A DNA stretch of 41,295 nucleotides from Candidatus Thioglobus sp. (lineage in GTDB: Bacteria; Pseudomonadota; Gammaproteobacteria; PS1; Pseudothioglobaceae): the NCBI GenBank assembly GCA_018644675.1, contig JABGQC010000007.1, forward strand, positions 1 through 41,295, read 5' to 3'. Shown here in pieces: positions 7,405-16,199 of the stretch. The notes under the pieces are model-generated. The model was not told where the DNA came from. It did not search any database and was given only the letters and a program-made list of their open reading frames with translations. Made by a program: the position numbers and the translations under genes. The first letter of the stretch is position 1, and the number at the start of each line of letters is the position of its first letter.

Positions 7405-8691
7405 CTATGATAACTTTGAAAATGCGCGCCCAGCTGCATCAATAGTATCCTGAATATCTTTGTCAGTGTGACTACTAGAAACAAACCCAGCCTCATAAGC
7501 TGAAGGCGCCATATAAACCCCTTCTGCTAACATCAAATGATAGAATTTCTTAAATTTATCCACATCACATTCTGATGTTTCGTGAAAATTAGTCACTGCC
7601 GTTGAGTCCGTAAAAAACAAGCCAAACATACCGCCAACAACATTTGCTGTCATACCAATATTGTTTTCTTTGGCTTTAGCCAAGATTCCATCGGTTAATG
7701 TTTTAACTTTAGCACCCAGTGTTTGGTAGAAATTCTCATCTGCTGACAAGGTATTTAACATGGCCAAACCTGCTGACATGGACATTGGGTTGCCTGATAA
7801 GGTGCCCGCTTGATAAACAGGGCCTAATGGCGCGATGGAGGACATAATTTCAAGCTTGCCGCCAAAAGCACCTACAGGCAGTCCGCCACCAATTACCTTG
7901 CCTAGTGTGGTCAGATCCGGAGTGACGCCATAAAAAGCTTGCGCTCCGCCTAATGCCACACGAAAACCTGTCATAACTTCATCAAAAATAAGAATGACGC
8001 CATGCTCATCACACGCTTCTCGCAAGCCTTGTAAAAATCCGTCGACTGGCGGAATGCAGTTCATATTACCAGCAACCGGCTCAACAATAATACAGGCCAC
8101 TTCCTCGCCCACTTCGCTTAAAGTTTCACGCACTTGCTCTAGATTGTTGTATTCAAGCGTGAGCGTATGTTTGGCAAAATCTGCCGGAACACCGGGTGAT
8201 GTCGGTACGCCAAGTGTTAATGCACCTGATCCAGCTTTAACTAGTAGTGAGTCAGAATGTCCGTGATAACAACCCTCAAACTTGATAATTTTATCTCGAC
8301 CCGTGTGCCCACGAGCTAAGCGAATAGCGCTCATGGTAGCTTCTGTACCTGAGCTGACCATGCGCACCATTTCAATTGATGGCACCAATTCGCAGACTTT
8401 TTCAGCCAAGATGGTTTCTATTTCAGTAGGGGCGCCAAAGCCCAATCCATTTTCCAGAGTCTCTTTTACTGCAGACACTACCGCTTGATTAGCATGACCC
8501 AAAATCATCGGCCCCCACGAAGCCACATAGTCAATATACTTGTTGCTATCTGCATCAAACAAATAAGCGCCCTCGCCACGAGTAAAAAAGATTGGGTTTC
8601 CGCCCACACCGTTAAAGGCACGAACAGGGGAATTAACTCCGCCTGGAATAACTTTTTTTGCTTGTTCGAATAGAATGTCTGATTGACTCAT
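7405..8691 (-). CDS. hemL: glutamate-1-semialdehyde 2,1-aminomutase
   Basis: PLP enzyme converting glutamate-1-semialdehyde to 5-aminolevulinate in the C5 route to tetrapyrroles. The PLP lysine is in [14 protein letters not shown], and the S-S-G-T-E-A phosphate loop and I-F-D-E-V-M-T-G-F motif are present. I chose the ATG at 8691 (428 residues, the family length, starting M-S-Q-S-D), which has GGAGT upstream. A start further out would overlap holB by 55 bases. Together with hemW it supplies haem for the cytochromes of this organism. Confidence 0.96.
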   Translation of the reverse strand: MSQSDILFEQAKKVIPGGVNSPVRAFNGVGGNPIFFTRGEGAYLFDADSNKYIDYVASWGPMILGHANQAVVSAVKETLENGLGFGAPTEIETILAEKVCELVPSIEMVRMVSSGTEATMSAIRLARGHTGRDKIIKFEGCYHGHSDSLLVKAGSGALTLGVPTSPGVPADFAKHTLTLEYNNLEQVRETLSEVGEEVACIIVEPVAGNMNCIPPVDGFLQGLREACDEHGVILIFDEVMTGFRVALGGAQAFYGVTPDLTTLGKVIGGGLPVGAFGGKLEIMSSIAPLGPVYQAGTLSGNPMSMSAGLAMLNTLSADENFYQTLGAKVKTLTDGILAKAKENNIGMTANVVGGMFGLFFTDSTAVTNFHETSECDVDKFKKFYHLMLAEGVYMAPSAYEAGFVSSSHTDKDIQDTIDAAGRAFSKLS

Positions 8692-8699
8692 ATTTACTC

Positions 8700-9713
8700 C
8701 TAATAATTTGTACTTATTTGTGGATATTGTTTTAAATGGGTGATGTGTGACCACACGATTAAGATATTATCCAATAATAATTTAAGGTTGATACTGGTTT
8801 TTGATAAGCGAATAGCTCGATATACATCATCTAATAGCTGAAATAAAAACTCTGACTTAACACTTTTAACCAGTTGATTTAATTCTACCAAGCCACCTTC
8901 TTGCTTTGTTGTTTTGAGCTTGATTGCCTCAACGATTAAATTTTGCAAACAATCTAGTACTGCCAACTCATTACCTTCAAAATCTTGAGTTTGACTAATC
9001 ATTAATGGGTGGCTTGCTATATTTAACAATTGATTCTGATACGCTTGGTAGGTGGCATAACTACCGTCAGAAAGCTCACTAAGAACTTTAAATGGCACGC
9101 CATGGGTATTTTCAAGTAGCTGCGCAATATCAAAGTCAGCATTTTGAGTTTCACTCAGTTGTGCTTTTATCCATGCTTGAGTTTCCTCAGCATAATTTGG
9201 TGCAATGTGGATATTTTGACAACGCGAAACAATGGTTGCTGGCAAGTTTTGGATGTTGTGTGCCAAAATAATAATAAGTGTATTTTCCCTTGGCTCTTCC
9301 AATGTTTTTAACAAGCTATTTGCTGCGTTGACCGTCATCTGGTCACCATAAAAAATAACACCGATTTGCAAATTGTCTGCCGTTTTGTTTAGTGCTTCAC
9401 AAAAAGCGCGAACCTGGTCTATGCGGATATCTTTAGATCGATTTTTAGTATTTGCATTTATCTCACCAGATCGGCAATAAATCATATTGGTATAGCTAGA
9501 ACGCCTAATCAAGACTGGATGATCAAGCTCTTGAAGGATATTATCTTTTCTAATTAGTGCGTCATCCTTAAGCAAAATTCCTACCAACTGCTGCATTAAC
9601 TCAAACTTTCCAATCTGTTCAGCGCCAGTCATTAACAAGGCATGGGGCAGGTGGTTTTGATCGATCATTTTTTGCAACTTTGAAAGCGCTTGATCGTGCC
9701 AAGGAAGGTTCAT
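8700..9713 (-). CDS. holB: DNA polymerase III subunit delta prime
   Basis: Clamp-loader subunit of the replicative polymerase. 337 residues, with an AAA+-like fold: a degenerate P-loop (G-A-E-Q-I-G-K-F-E, no longer GKT, normal for delta prime, which does not hydrolyse ATP) and an intact sensor S-R-C (in V-S-R-C-Q-N). [10 protein letters not shown] identifies the gamma/delta-prime family. The four-cysteine zinc module that follows the P-loop in E. coli delta prime is missing; that part of the protein (about residues 40-75) has only scattered Cys. Overlaps tmk by 4 bases; the tmk-holB order is the usual one. Confidence 0.92.
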   Translation of the reverse strand: MNLPWHDQALSKLQKMIDQNHLPHALLMTGAEQIGKFELMQQLVGILLKDDALIRKDNILQELDHPVLIRRSSYTNMIYCRSGEINANTKNRSKDIRIDQVRAFCEALNKTADNLQIGVIFYGDQMTVNAANSLLKTLEEPRENTLIIILAHNIQNLPATIVSRCQNIHIAPNYAEETQAWIKAQLSETQNADFDIAQLLENTHGVPFKVLSELSDGSYATYQAYQNQLLNIASHPLMISQTQDFEGNELAVLDCLQNLIVEAIKLKTTKQEGGLVELNQLVKSVKSEFLFQLLDDVYRAIRLSKTSINLKLLLDNILIVWSHITHLKQYPQISTNY

Positions 9714-10327
9714 AATGTTGCTAATATTTGTTCAATTTGGGTGCTAGTATGTTCGCGCTCCTTGGAGGAGTCAATCAGCTTAATGCGTTCTGGATACTTT
9801 TCTGATCTGGCAATGTAGGCTTGCCTAACTCGCTCAAAAAAATCCTTTGCCTCTAGCTCAATGCGATCCTTCTCACCTCTAGACTCCACACGCGACATGC
9901 CAAGATCCACAGGAATATCCAAGAGTAGTGTCATGTCTGGGGTGAAATCTCCCAACACCCAGCGCTCCAAGTGTTCAATACGCTCAATATCCAACCCTCT
10001 GCCGCCACCTTGATAAGCATACGAAGCATCGGTAAAGCGATCGCTCAATACCCAATCACCTTTTTTCAATGCCGGAATAATCTTGTGATGAATGTGTTCG
10101 TTTCGAGCTGCAAACATGAGTAGCAATTCGCTATCACTATGCATTGGCTGGGTTTGGGTGCTAAGTAAAAGTTGGCGAATTTTTTCACCCAAATCGGTAC
10201 CGCCCGGCTCTCGAGTTAAAACAACGTTAATACCTTTGGCTTGCAAATAGTCACAAATAAATTTTATTTGTGTACTTTTTCCGGCACCTTCAACGCCATC
10301 TATGGTAATAAATTTTCCTGTTTTCAT
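9710..10327 (-). CDS. tmk: thymidylate kinase
   Basis: Phosphorylates dTMP to dTDP. P-loop G-V-E-G-A-G-K-S-T (about 10-18), T-R-E-P-G-G-T (about 37-43), D-R-F-T-D-A-S-Y-A-Y-Q-G-G-G-R-G region for the nucleoside base, and the LID stretch with S-R-G-E-K-D-R. 205 residues, a normal length. Starts 5 bases after the pabC-mltG fusion and overlaps holB by 4 bases, keeping the gammaproteobacterial order pabC-mltG-tmk-holB. Confidence 0.96.
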   Translation of the reverse strand: MKTGKFITIDGVEGAGKSTQIKFICDYLQAKGINVVLTREPGGTDLGEKIRQLLLSTQTQPMHSDSELLLMFAARNEHIHHKIIPALKKGDWVLSDRFTDASYAYQGGGRGLDIERIEHLERWVLGDFTPDMTLLLDIPVDLGMSRVESRGEKDRIELEAKDFFERVRQAYIARSEKYPERIKLIDSSKEREHTSTQIEQILATL

Positions 10328-10332
10328 AGGTT

Positions 10333-12123
10333 TTATTTTAGATGCTTCTTAATATTAATAAGGTGTTGTTTGTAAGTTTTTGCAAATGCATGTGTGCCAT
10401 CTTTTTTAGATACAAAATACAAAAAATCAGATTTCAATGGTTGCGCTGCTGCCTTTAAAGATTCCAAGCCCACTGATCCAATTGGGCCAGGTGGCAAGCC
10501 TTTATGTCGATAAGTATTGTACGGACTCTTAAACCATAAATCTTGCTTGCTTAATTTTCCCGTATAAGCATCACCTAAAGCGTACACAACTGTCGGATCA
10601 GTTTGTAGACGCATACCTTTTTTTAAACGATTAATAAACACGCCTGCAATTTTTGCCTTTTCTGCATGATTAGCAGTCTCTTTTTCAACAAGAGATGCCA
10701 GTATTAATAATTGGTTTTTGTTTTTTAGTAGGTGATCTTTAGCTCTATTATCCCAAGCCTTGGATAATTTTTCTTGCAATAAAGCGTGCGATCTATTTAA
10801 CACGCTCAGCACACTGTCTGCATAGTTAACCTGATAAGTATCTGGCCAAAATTGTCCGTCATACGGAGGCTTGGCATTTGTGTTTTGTAAGGTTTTCTCA
10901 AAAGAAAGTTTTGTTGTTAAGGCTTGGTGTTGACTTAGCATTTGAAAATACGTCTGTACGGTTTGACCCTCGACCAGGGTGATTTTCCGGGTGGCTACGT
11001 GAGCATTAGAAAAATCATCCAGCAAACTCAATACACTGGTATCAGGGGTCAACTCATAATGGCCTGATTTTAATGTTTCGCTCGCCCCTAACACTTTTGC
11101 CGCCCACACCACAAACTGGCTTGAATTAACCAAACCATAACGCTTAAGATTATCAGCAGTAGAATAAATATTTGCTCCTTGGGGTAGCTGATAAACAGTC
11201 GGCTTGAGTATGTTTATTTTGTTTGCCCACATTGCCCAAGCCGTGAATAGTGCTAAAAAAACAATAGCCCATATCTTTAAAGGATTTTTTTTAGGTTTTA
11301 ATAAAGCCGAGTTACCGCGTTTTAATAGGTGCTGATTAAAAACCTCTATGAGTCGATCGGTAATCTGATGTTGTGAATATTTTTGCTCATTAATTTGACT
11401 AATCGGCCTAATACCCATCACACTATTACTAATAAACACTTCGTCACAAGCCAGCAACTCCGCAACACTTAAACAGCAGACTTCAACTGATAACCCTTGT
11501 TTTCTAGCTAGCTCGATAATCGCTTGGCGACGTGTACCCTCAATGCCACATTCGCTCAATCCTGGTGTTAGTAGCACGCCATTTTTAATAGCGAAAATAT
11601 TACCTTGCGTAACAGAAACTACTTGGGCTTGCGGATCAAGCATAATACATTCTTGCGTTTTAAGATGGGTACGCGCAAGAATTTGCTCCAAGCGATTACA
11701 ATGCTTAATTTCAGATAATAGCTGATTAGTAGCGTAACCACTATCGCACAAACTTAGCGTATAAGTCTGCGGCAAATCAGGCACACTAGAAACTATGATA
11801 ATTCGAGTAGGAGCGATGGATTTATCATATCCATAACCTCTAGCACTTTCACCTCGAGAAAGAATAACCTTGACTACTGCTCTATCTAGTTTAGACATAG
11901 AGACCGCTTTAGCAATCTCTTTGGTTAATATTGAGCGGGAAATGGGGATAATTTTTAGACGCTTGGCGCCCTTTTCTAACCTTTGAAAATGCGCTTCAGC
12001 CAATAGTAATCTCTGGTCAACAGCCATACAAGTCTCAAACAATCCATCGCCAAATTGCACTAGGCGATTGAACACACTCAGTTTGGTTTGTTTTTTTCCG
12101 TTAATTAAGATGACATGACTCAT
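10333..12123 (-). CDS. PabC-MltG fusion: aminodeoxychorismate lyase and endolytic murein transglycosylase
   Basis: One ORF of 596 residues (from the ATG at 12123) carries two enzymes that are separate adjacent genes in E. coli. Residues 1 to about 265 are a class IV PLP enzyme like PabC (4-amino-4-deoxychorismate lyase, p-aminobenzoate for folate), with Q-F-G-D-G-L-F-E-T, the PLP lysine K140 in I-K-H-C-N-R-L-E-Q, and F-I-S-N-S-V-M-G-I-R-P. A membrane helix follows at about 282-299. Residues about 300-596 are MltG/YceG, with the catalytic V-E-K-E-T-A (Glu near 480) and M-R-L-Q-T-D-P-T-V. The summed lengths match E. coli PabC (269) plus MltG (340), so nothing is truncated. Topology works: PabC cytoplasmic, MltG periplasmic. 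A TTG 6 bases upstream is a possible alternative start. Confidence 0.93.
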   Translation of the reverse strand: MSHVILINGKKQTKLSVFNRLVQFGDGLFETCMAVDQRLLLAEAHFQRLEKGAKRLKIIPISRSILTKEIAKAVSMSKLDRAVVKVILSRGESARGYGYDKSIAPTRIIIVSSVPDLPQTYTLSLCDSGYATNQLLSEIKHCNRLEQILARTHLKTQECIMLDPQAQVVSVTQGNIFAIKNGVLLTPGLSECGIEGTRRQAIIELARKQGLSVEVCCLSVAELLACDEVFISNSVMGIRPISQINEQKYSQHQITDRLIEVFNQHLLKRGNSALLKPKKNPLKIWAIVFLALFTAWAMWANKINILKPTVYQLPQGANIYSTADNLKRYGLVNSSQFVVWAAKVLGASETLKSGHYELTPDTSVLSLLDDFSNAHVATRKITLVEGQTVQTYFQMLSQHQALTTKLSFEKTLQNTNAKPPYDGQFWPDTYQVNYADSVLSVLNRSHALLQEKLSKAWDNRAKDHLLKNKNQLLILASLVEKETANHAEKAKIAGVFINRLKKGMRLQTDPTVVYALGDAYTGKLSKQDLWFKSPYNTYRHKGLPPGPIGSVGLESLKAAAQPLKSDFLYFVSKKDGTHAFAKTYKQHLINIKKHLK

Positions 12124-12139
12124 GAGCAAGTATTATAAT
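12110..12139 (+). promoter_or_regulatory. possible promoter of the DUF1538-PII-CBS operon
   Basis: ATGACA (12110-12115), an 18-base spacer and TATAAT (12134-12139), ending 25 bases before the first DUF1538 start. The -35 lies inside the start of the divergent fusion gene. The ATTATAAT core reads as a -10 on either strand, so it may serve both directions. Confidence 0.45.
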
Positions 12140-12164
12140 TCAGTGCACTTATAAAAGAACACTT

Positions 12165-12896
12165 ATGAAAAAAACGCTTTATCAATTTGCCCATAATCTG
12201 ACTGACAGTGCAAAAGATTTGGCGCCGATTGTACTGGTGATTGCTTTTTTTCAGATTTTTGTATTACAGAAACCCATCCCCAATATTGATAATATTATCA
12301 TAGGCACAGGGTTCGTGCTCATTGGCCTATCTTTATTTATGCACGGACTTAAGCTTGGCCTATTTCCCATTGGTGAGATACTGGCCTTCTCCTTTGTTAA
12401 AAAAGGCTCTATCACTTGGCTATTGGCTTTTTCTTTTGCACTTGGATTTGGTGCAACCATTGCCGAACCCGATCTAATTGTCATGGCCAATGAGGCTGCA
12501 AAAGTAGCCCAGTTTGGCGGCATTATCACCACCGATGTTGAACTGCATCGTTATGCTCAAACCTTACGTTATACCGTTGCTATTGCTGTAGGACTTTCAG
12601 TGGTTATTGGTGTGATTAAAATTTTAAAAGGCTGGCCAATTCAGTATTTAATTATTAGCGGCTACTTATTAGTAATGGTTAGCACCACCCTGGCACCTGA
12701 TTTTATCATTGGTATTGCTTATGATGCTGGCGGGGTAACCACTGGTCCAATTACCGTTCCCCTTTTAACCGCATTAGGTGTAGGTCTTAGTAGCAGTATT
12801 CGTGCCAGAAATCCGCTTATTGATGGCTTTGGTATGATCGCCATCGCCTCTCTATTACCTATTATTGCCATCATGTTATTTGGAATTTTTCAATGA
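12165..12896 (+). CDS. DUF1538 membrane protein, first of a pair
   Basis: Polytopic membrane protein, 243 residues, about seven hydrophobic segments. It shows the two conserved blocks of DUF1538: G-A-T-I-A-E-P-D (96-103) and A-Y-D-A-G-G-V-T-T-G-P-I-T-V-P (185-199), followed by R-N-P and D-G-F-G. The broken-helix look of these blocks (acidic, Gly-rich, inside hydrophobic segments) is what one expects of a substrate or ion path, so a transporter or channel is a reasonable inference, but no member has a function I can name. The next gene is its paralogue and overlaps it by 4 bases (ATGA), so a heteromeric pair is likely. Confidence 0.85.
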   Translation: MKKTLYQFAHNLTDSAKDLAPIVLVIAFFQIFVLQKPIPNIDNIIIGTGFVLIGLSLFMHGLKLGLFPIGEILAFSFVKKGSITWLLAFSFALGFGATIAEPDLIVMANEAAKVAQFGGIITTDVELHRYAQTLRYTVAIAVGLSVVIGVIKILKGWPIQYLIISGYLLVMVSTTLAPDFIIGIAYDAGGVTTGPITVPLLTALGVGLSSSIRARNPLIDGFGMIAIASLLPIIAIMLFGIFQ

Positions 12897-13639
12897 TGTC
12901 ACTACCACATCACTTTGTTGAAACCTTCTGGGCAGTTTTACCTATTATTGCCATCCTATTTATTTTTCAAGTAGGCATCTTAAAGCAAAAAATTCCACAT
13001 TTACAACGCATTGTTGTTGGCTTTATCTTGGTTTGGATCGGGCTAACTTTTTTAATTATTGGCCTAGAAAAAGCACTTTTCCCACTAGGTAAAATTATGG
13101 CAACGCAACTCACATCATCTGATTTGGTCAGTAATCCTAAAAACTGGTATGCTTATTATTGGGTTTATATTTTTGCCGGTTTTATTGGCTTTGCTACCAC
13201 CATTGCTGAGCCCTCGCTCTTAGCGGTGGCCATTAAAGCAAATCAAGTATCGGGTGGATTTATCAAGGTTAAAGCTTTGCGTGTTACTGTGGCCATTGGT
13301 GTGGCCATTGGCATTGCACTTGGTAGCTTTAGAATTGTGACCGGACTTCCACTTCACTATTTTATTATTGGTGGCTATATCTTGGTTTTAATCCAAACTT
13401 ATTTTTCACCAAAAAGCATTATTGCACTAGCCTATGATGCCGGTGGTGTAACCACTTCAATTGTTACCGTGCCCATTATTGCCGCACTAGGCCTTGGGCT
13501 TTCTAGTGCCATTGACGGTAGAAACCCACTAACCGATGGCTTTGGTCTAATTGCCTTTGCTTCACTTTTTCCCATTATGAGTGTACTTGCTTATGTACAA
13601 ATTATTAATTTTTATAACCATGACAAACCCAATCAATAA
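12893..13639 (+). CDS. DUF1538 membrane protein, second of a pair
   Basis: Paralogue of the preceding gene, 248 residues, with the same blocks: A-T-T-I-A-E-P-S (101-108) and A-Y-D-A-G-G-V-T-T-S-I-V-T-V-P (180-194), then G-R-N-P and D-G-F-G. The two copies differ in places where a pair could specialise (D103 versus S108 after the E-P; G-P-I versus S-I-V). Begins at ATGATG with a 4-base overlap to the upstream gene, which implies translational coupling and stoichiometric synthesis. Followed 11 bases later by a PII-like gene. Topology suggests around seven membrane helices. Function unknown; transporter inferred. Confidence 0.85.
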   Translation: MMSLPHHFVETFWAVLPIIAILFIFQVGILKQKIPHLQRIVVGFILVWIGLTFLIIGLEKALFPLGKIMATQLTSSDLVSNPKNWYAYYWVYIFAGFIGFATTIAEPSLLAVAIKANQVSGGFIKVKALRVTVAIGVAIGIALGSFRIVTGLPLHYFIIGGYILVLIQTYFSPKSIIALAYDAGGVTTSIVTVPIIAALGLGLSSAIDGRNPLTDGFGLIAFASLFPIMSVLAYVQIINFYNHDKPNQ

Positions 13640-13650
13640 CAGGAGGCATT

Positions 13651-14001
13651 ATGCATTTTAAATTGATTATCGCTTTTGTTGATAGCGACAAAACCGACAG
13701 AATTCTTGAGGCGGCTAGAGACAAAGGCGCCACAGGATCTACTATCATTTCTCAGGCCCGAGGAGAGGGTCTTAAACATACCAAAACATTTTTAGGATTG
13801 AGCCTGGAAACCCCTAGGGATGTATTACTATTACTTGTAGAGCAACATCTTTCTAGAGAAATACTAGAAAGTATCGCTCATGCAGGTGACTTTGAGAACA
13901 ACTCCAAAGAAGGCATTGCTTTCCAGATAGACGTAGAAGACGCCGTTGGTGTTATGCATCAAATCCAGGCATTAGAACATACCGTAGAGGAGAAAATATA
14001 A
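13651..14001 (+). CDS. PII-like (P-II family) nucleotide-sensing regulator
   Basis: Small cytoplasmic trimeric-type regulator, 116 residues. The beta-alpha-beta core matches PII proteins (I-I-A-F-V-D near 6-11; R-I-L-E-A-A-R-D-K-G-A-T-G near 17-29; D-V-E-D-A-V-G-V near the C-terminus). The T-loop is divergent (Q-A-R-G-E-G-L-K-H-T-K-T) and lacks the Tyr of classical GlnB uridylylation, and the usual B-loop T-G-x-x-G-D-G-K is replaced by A-G-D-F-E-N-N-S-K-E-G. It is therefore a non-canonical PII, not GlnB/GlnK. Good AGGAGG ribosome site. Its place between two membrane genes and a CBS gene suggests it gates the DUF1538 pair as GlnK gates AmtB (inference). Confidence 0.82.
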   Translation: MHFKLIIAFVDSDKTDRILEAARDKGATGSTIISQARGEGLKHTKTFLGLSLETPRDVLLLLVEQHLSREILESIAHAGDFENNSKEGIAFQIDVEDAVGVMHQIQALEHTVEEKI

Positions 14002-14414
14002 TGAGTAACAATACCCAAAAAAATACACCAACCTTTGTTAAAGATGTCATGTGGAAACAAGTTGATGTTGTTGATGGAAAAACCACCGTCGAACAAGCAT
14101 TGGCTGACATGAAATTTAAGAAAACAAAGGTGCTTCTAGTTGAAAAATCTCATGATTATGATGAGTATGGCGTAGTTTTAATTGCAGACATTGCTTCTAA
14201 AGTGATTGCCAAAGATCGCGCATTAGACCGTGTTAATATTTATGAAATTATGAATAAGCCTGCAATGTCAGTTCACCCAGATATGGACATCCGTTACTGC
14301 GCCGAACTACTTACCCACTTTAATTTATCTAGATGCCCTGTGCTGGATAATGGTAAGGTTGTTGGCGTTATTAGCTTGACCAGTATTGTTTTTCATGGCT
14401 CAAGGGTTGTATAG
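14001..14414 (+). CDS. CBS-domain pair protein
   Basis: Soluble protein of 137 residues made of two CBS repeats (about 10-70 and 75-135) and nothing else. The first begins V-K-D-V-M-W, the second I-Y-E-I-M-N-K-P-A-M-S-V-H-P-D-M-D, and the repeat ends with C-P-V-L-D-N-G-K-V-V-G-V-I-S-L-T-S-I-V are typical. CBS pairs bind AMP, ATP, SAM or related ligands and gate enzymes and transporters. The start codon overlaps the PII-like stop by one base (TAATG), so the two regulators are made together. Likely an energy or nucleotide sensor for the DUF1538 pair (inference). Confidence 0.88.
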   Translation: MSNNTQKNTPTFVKDVMWKQVDVVDGKTTVEQALADMKFKKTKVLLVEKSHDYDEYGVVLIADIASKVIAKDRALDRVNIYEIMNKPAMSVHPDMDIRYCAELLTHFNLSRCPVLDNGKVVGVISLTSIVFHGSRVV

Positions 14415-14500
14415 CGATATATTTTCACCATTATGGGTGACTATGGTGCTAAAATCCTTAATTCATATCAAATATATTTAATTTAAAAAAGGAGATTAAA

Positions 14501-15118
14501 ATGGGTGGAATTATTAGTTTAGTCAAATGGGTGTTGATCATCATTGGTGCAATTGCAACTTACTTCATGGTGTCATTACAAATACAGTATGGTGTCACCT
14601 CTAAGGTCATCAACGAAATGGTTTCTCCAAAACTACATCCTGAAGCAATGGCAAAAGTATACATGCCAATGACCAATACCTTGTTAGACACAAGTGATAT
14701 TACCATGGCCTCTATTGTGCGTGTTAAAGTGGCTGACGATGTCTCAAATGAAGATGTCGAAGAAGCAATGGAAAGTATTGCAACTGCTGAAGGCATTCGT
14801 TCAGTTGGCATGTTGCCTTTATCTGAAATGGTTGAGTTGCAAACAGGTGAAAAGCAACGCTTCTTAAAAATCTACCAATACTGTTCTCCACGTACAGCGA
14901 TGACCATGGTTGATCATTCAGATGCATTTTCGGCTTACCTACCTTGTCGTTTAGCACTCATTGAAGACAAAGACGGTCAGAGATGGTTGTACACATTAGA
15001 CATGAACGCTATGATTTATGGTGGTGCACCATTGCCAGACTACCTACTAGAAAAAGCACTAGAAGTTAAGCGCGTTATTACAGCGATTCAAGATGGTGGC
15101 GCAGAAGGCGACTTCTAA
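14501..15118 (+). CDS. DUF302 domain-containing, membrane-anchored protein
   Basis: 205 residues. One N-terminal membrane helix (about 7-27, I-S-L-V-K-W-V-L-I-I-I-G-A-I-A-T-Y-F) is followed by a domain of DUF302 type, with K-I-Y-Q-Y-C-S-P-R-T-A and Y-L-P-C-R-L-A-L, D-K-D-G-Q-R-W-L-Y-T. DUF302 proteins are found in many sulfur-oxidising and sulfate-reducing bacteria; no function is established to my knowledge. Two cysteines (about 127 and 149) could pair. It has its own strong Shine-Dalgarno (AAAGGAG) after an 86-base gap and its own terminator, so it is probably transcribed apart from, or only partly with, the CBS gene. Confidence 0.78.
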   Translation: MGGIISLVKWVLIIIGAIATYFMVSLQIQYGVTSKVINEMVSPKLHPEAMAKVYMPMTNTLLDTSDITMASIVRVKVADDVSNEDVEEAMESIATAEGIRSVGMLPLSEMVELQTGEKQRFLKIYQYCSPRTAMTMVDHSDAFSAYLPCRLALIEDKDGQRWLYTLDMNAMIYGGAPLPDYLLEKALEVKRVITAIQDGGAEGDF

Positions 15119-15139
15119 ACCCCTTTACAGAGTCAATTA

Positions 15140-15168
15140 AAAACCGCCCAATTGGGCGGTTTTTTTTT
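15140..15168 (+). terminator. rho-independent terminator after the DUF302 gene
   Basis: AAAACCGCCC / GGGCGGTTTT with a 4-base AATT loop, followed by a run of nine T. Textbook intrinsic terminator 21 bases after the stop codon. Confidence 0.92.
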
Positions 15169-15228
15169 GCTAAAAAATACCTGTAATTATTTGATATTGT
15201 TTTTAAAAATTTGGTATAGAATAACACC

Positions 15229-16176
15229 ATGAATCCAATTTATCATCAACTAGAATTTGGCATCACTTGCATTGATACCGAACATATACGCAAAGATTTT
15301 GTCGCTGCTTATTTAATTGAACACAACGGGCGAGCAGCTTTTATTGATACAGGCTGTCATCTATCGGTGCCCGCACTACTCAACACTTTAAAAGAGAAAA
15401 ATATAGCTACTGAAGCAGTTGATCATATCATCCTAACGCACATTCATCTTGATCATGCTGGTGGCGCGGGAGAATTAATCAAGCACCTGCCCAATGCAAA
15501 TGTGTATGTACATGAGCGTGGTGCACAACATTTAATTGACCCTTCAAAATTACGCGCAGGCGTAATTGGTGTTTATGGTGAATTATTCTTTAAGCAATTT
15601 TTAGGCGATCTTATCCCCATCCCAGAAGACAGACTTATTATTGCAAAAGATAACGATCTTATTAATCTAGGTGGGCGAATACTGAAAATTATAGATACTC
15701 CTGGGCATGCCAGACACCATTTGTGTGTTTGGGATGAGCAGTCACAGGGAATCTTTTCTGGTGATACATTAGGGGTTAGCTATCGAGATTTTGACACCGA
15801 ACAAGGTGAGTTAATTTTCCCACCAACCACGCCAGTACAATTTGATCCTGAAGCCTGGATTGAGACAATTAAAAAACTTATATCGCTCAAGCCAAAAACT
15901 GCTTATCTAACCCATTTTAATCAAATAGTTTTTACCGGGAAATCTGCTGACATGTTGATACAGCATATTGATGGCTTTGTAGCTATTGCTAAAAAATTAG
16001 CACACCAATCTAATCGCCATGCAGTTATTAAAGAAGCACTACTAGATTACCTATTAGAAATTGCCACCAAGCATGGCGTTACACTCGACAAAACAAAACA
16101 AATAAAACTCTTTAAAGGGGATCTGGAAATTTGTGCCCAAGGCTTGGGTGTTTGGCTAGATCGTAATTCGCCATAG
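15229..16176 (+). CDS. metallo-beta-lactamase-fold hydrolase
   Basis: 315-residue MBL-fold protein. The metal site is H71-x-H73-x-D75-H76 (T-H-I-H-L-D-H-A-G-G), with H160 in T-P-G-H-A and D179 in F-S-G-D-T. The glyoxalase-II-like A-G-G-A-G-E segment after the motif and a long C-terminal part (about 230-315) place it with broad MBL hydrolases rather than true beta-lactamases. In this kind of organism some MBL proteins are persulfide dioxygenases (ETHE1-like), but this one is longer and its C-terminal extension is not of that type, so I leave the substrate open. Starts 60 bases after the DUF302 terminator; no Shine-Dalgarno of note. Confidence 0.85.
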   Translation: MNPIYHQLEFGITCIDTEHIRKDFVAAYLIEHNGRAAFIDTGCHLSVPALLNTLKEKNIATEAVDHIILTHIHLDHAGGAGELIKHLPNANVYVHERGAQHLIDPSKLRAGVIGVYGELFFKQFLGDLIPIPEDRLIIAKDNDLINLGGRILKIIDTPGHARHHLCVWDEQSQGIFSGDTLGVSYRDFDTEQGELIFPPTTPVQFDPEAWIETIKKLISLKPKTAYLTHFNQIVFTGKSADMLIQHIDGFVAIAKKLAHQSNRHAVIKEALLDYLLEIATKHGVTLDKTKQIKLFKGDLEICAQGLGVWLDRNSP

Positions 16177-16199
16177 TCAAGTCCTATGACGAAACCTAG

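Noticed and set aside
7994-8488. Two plus-strand frames opposite hemL
   Set aside because: They lie wholly inside the conserved hemL gene on the other strand and have no domain or ribosome site; shadows of biased codon use.
8692-8754. Longer hemL start at 8754
   Set aside because: Adds 21 residues lying over the 3' end of holB; the ATG at 8691 has a proper ribosome site and family length.
14426-14448. CACCAT / ATGGTG hairpin between the CBS and DUF302 genes
   Set aside because: Six base pairs, competing pairings, and no T-run, so I do not call it a terminator.
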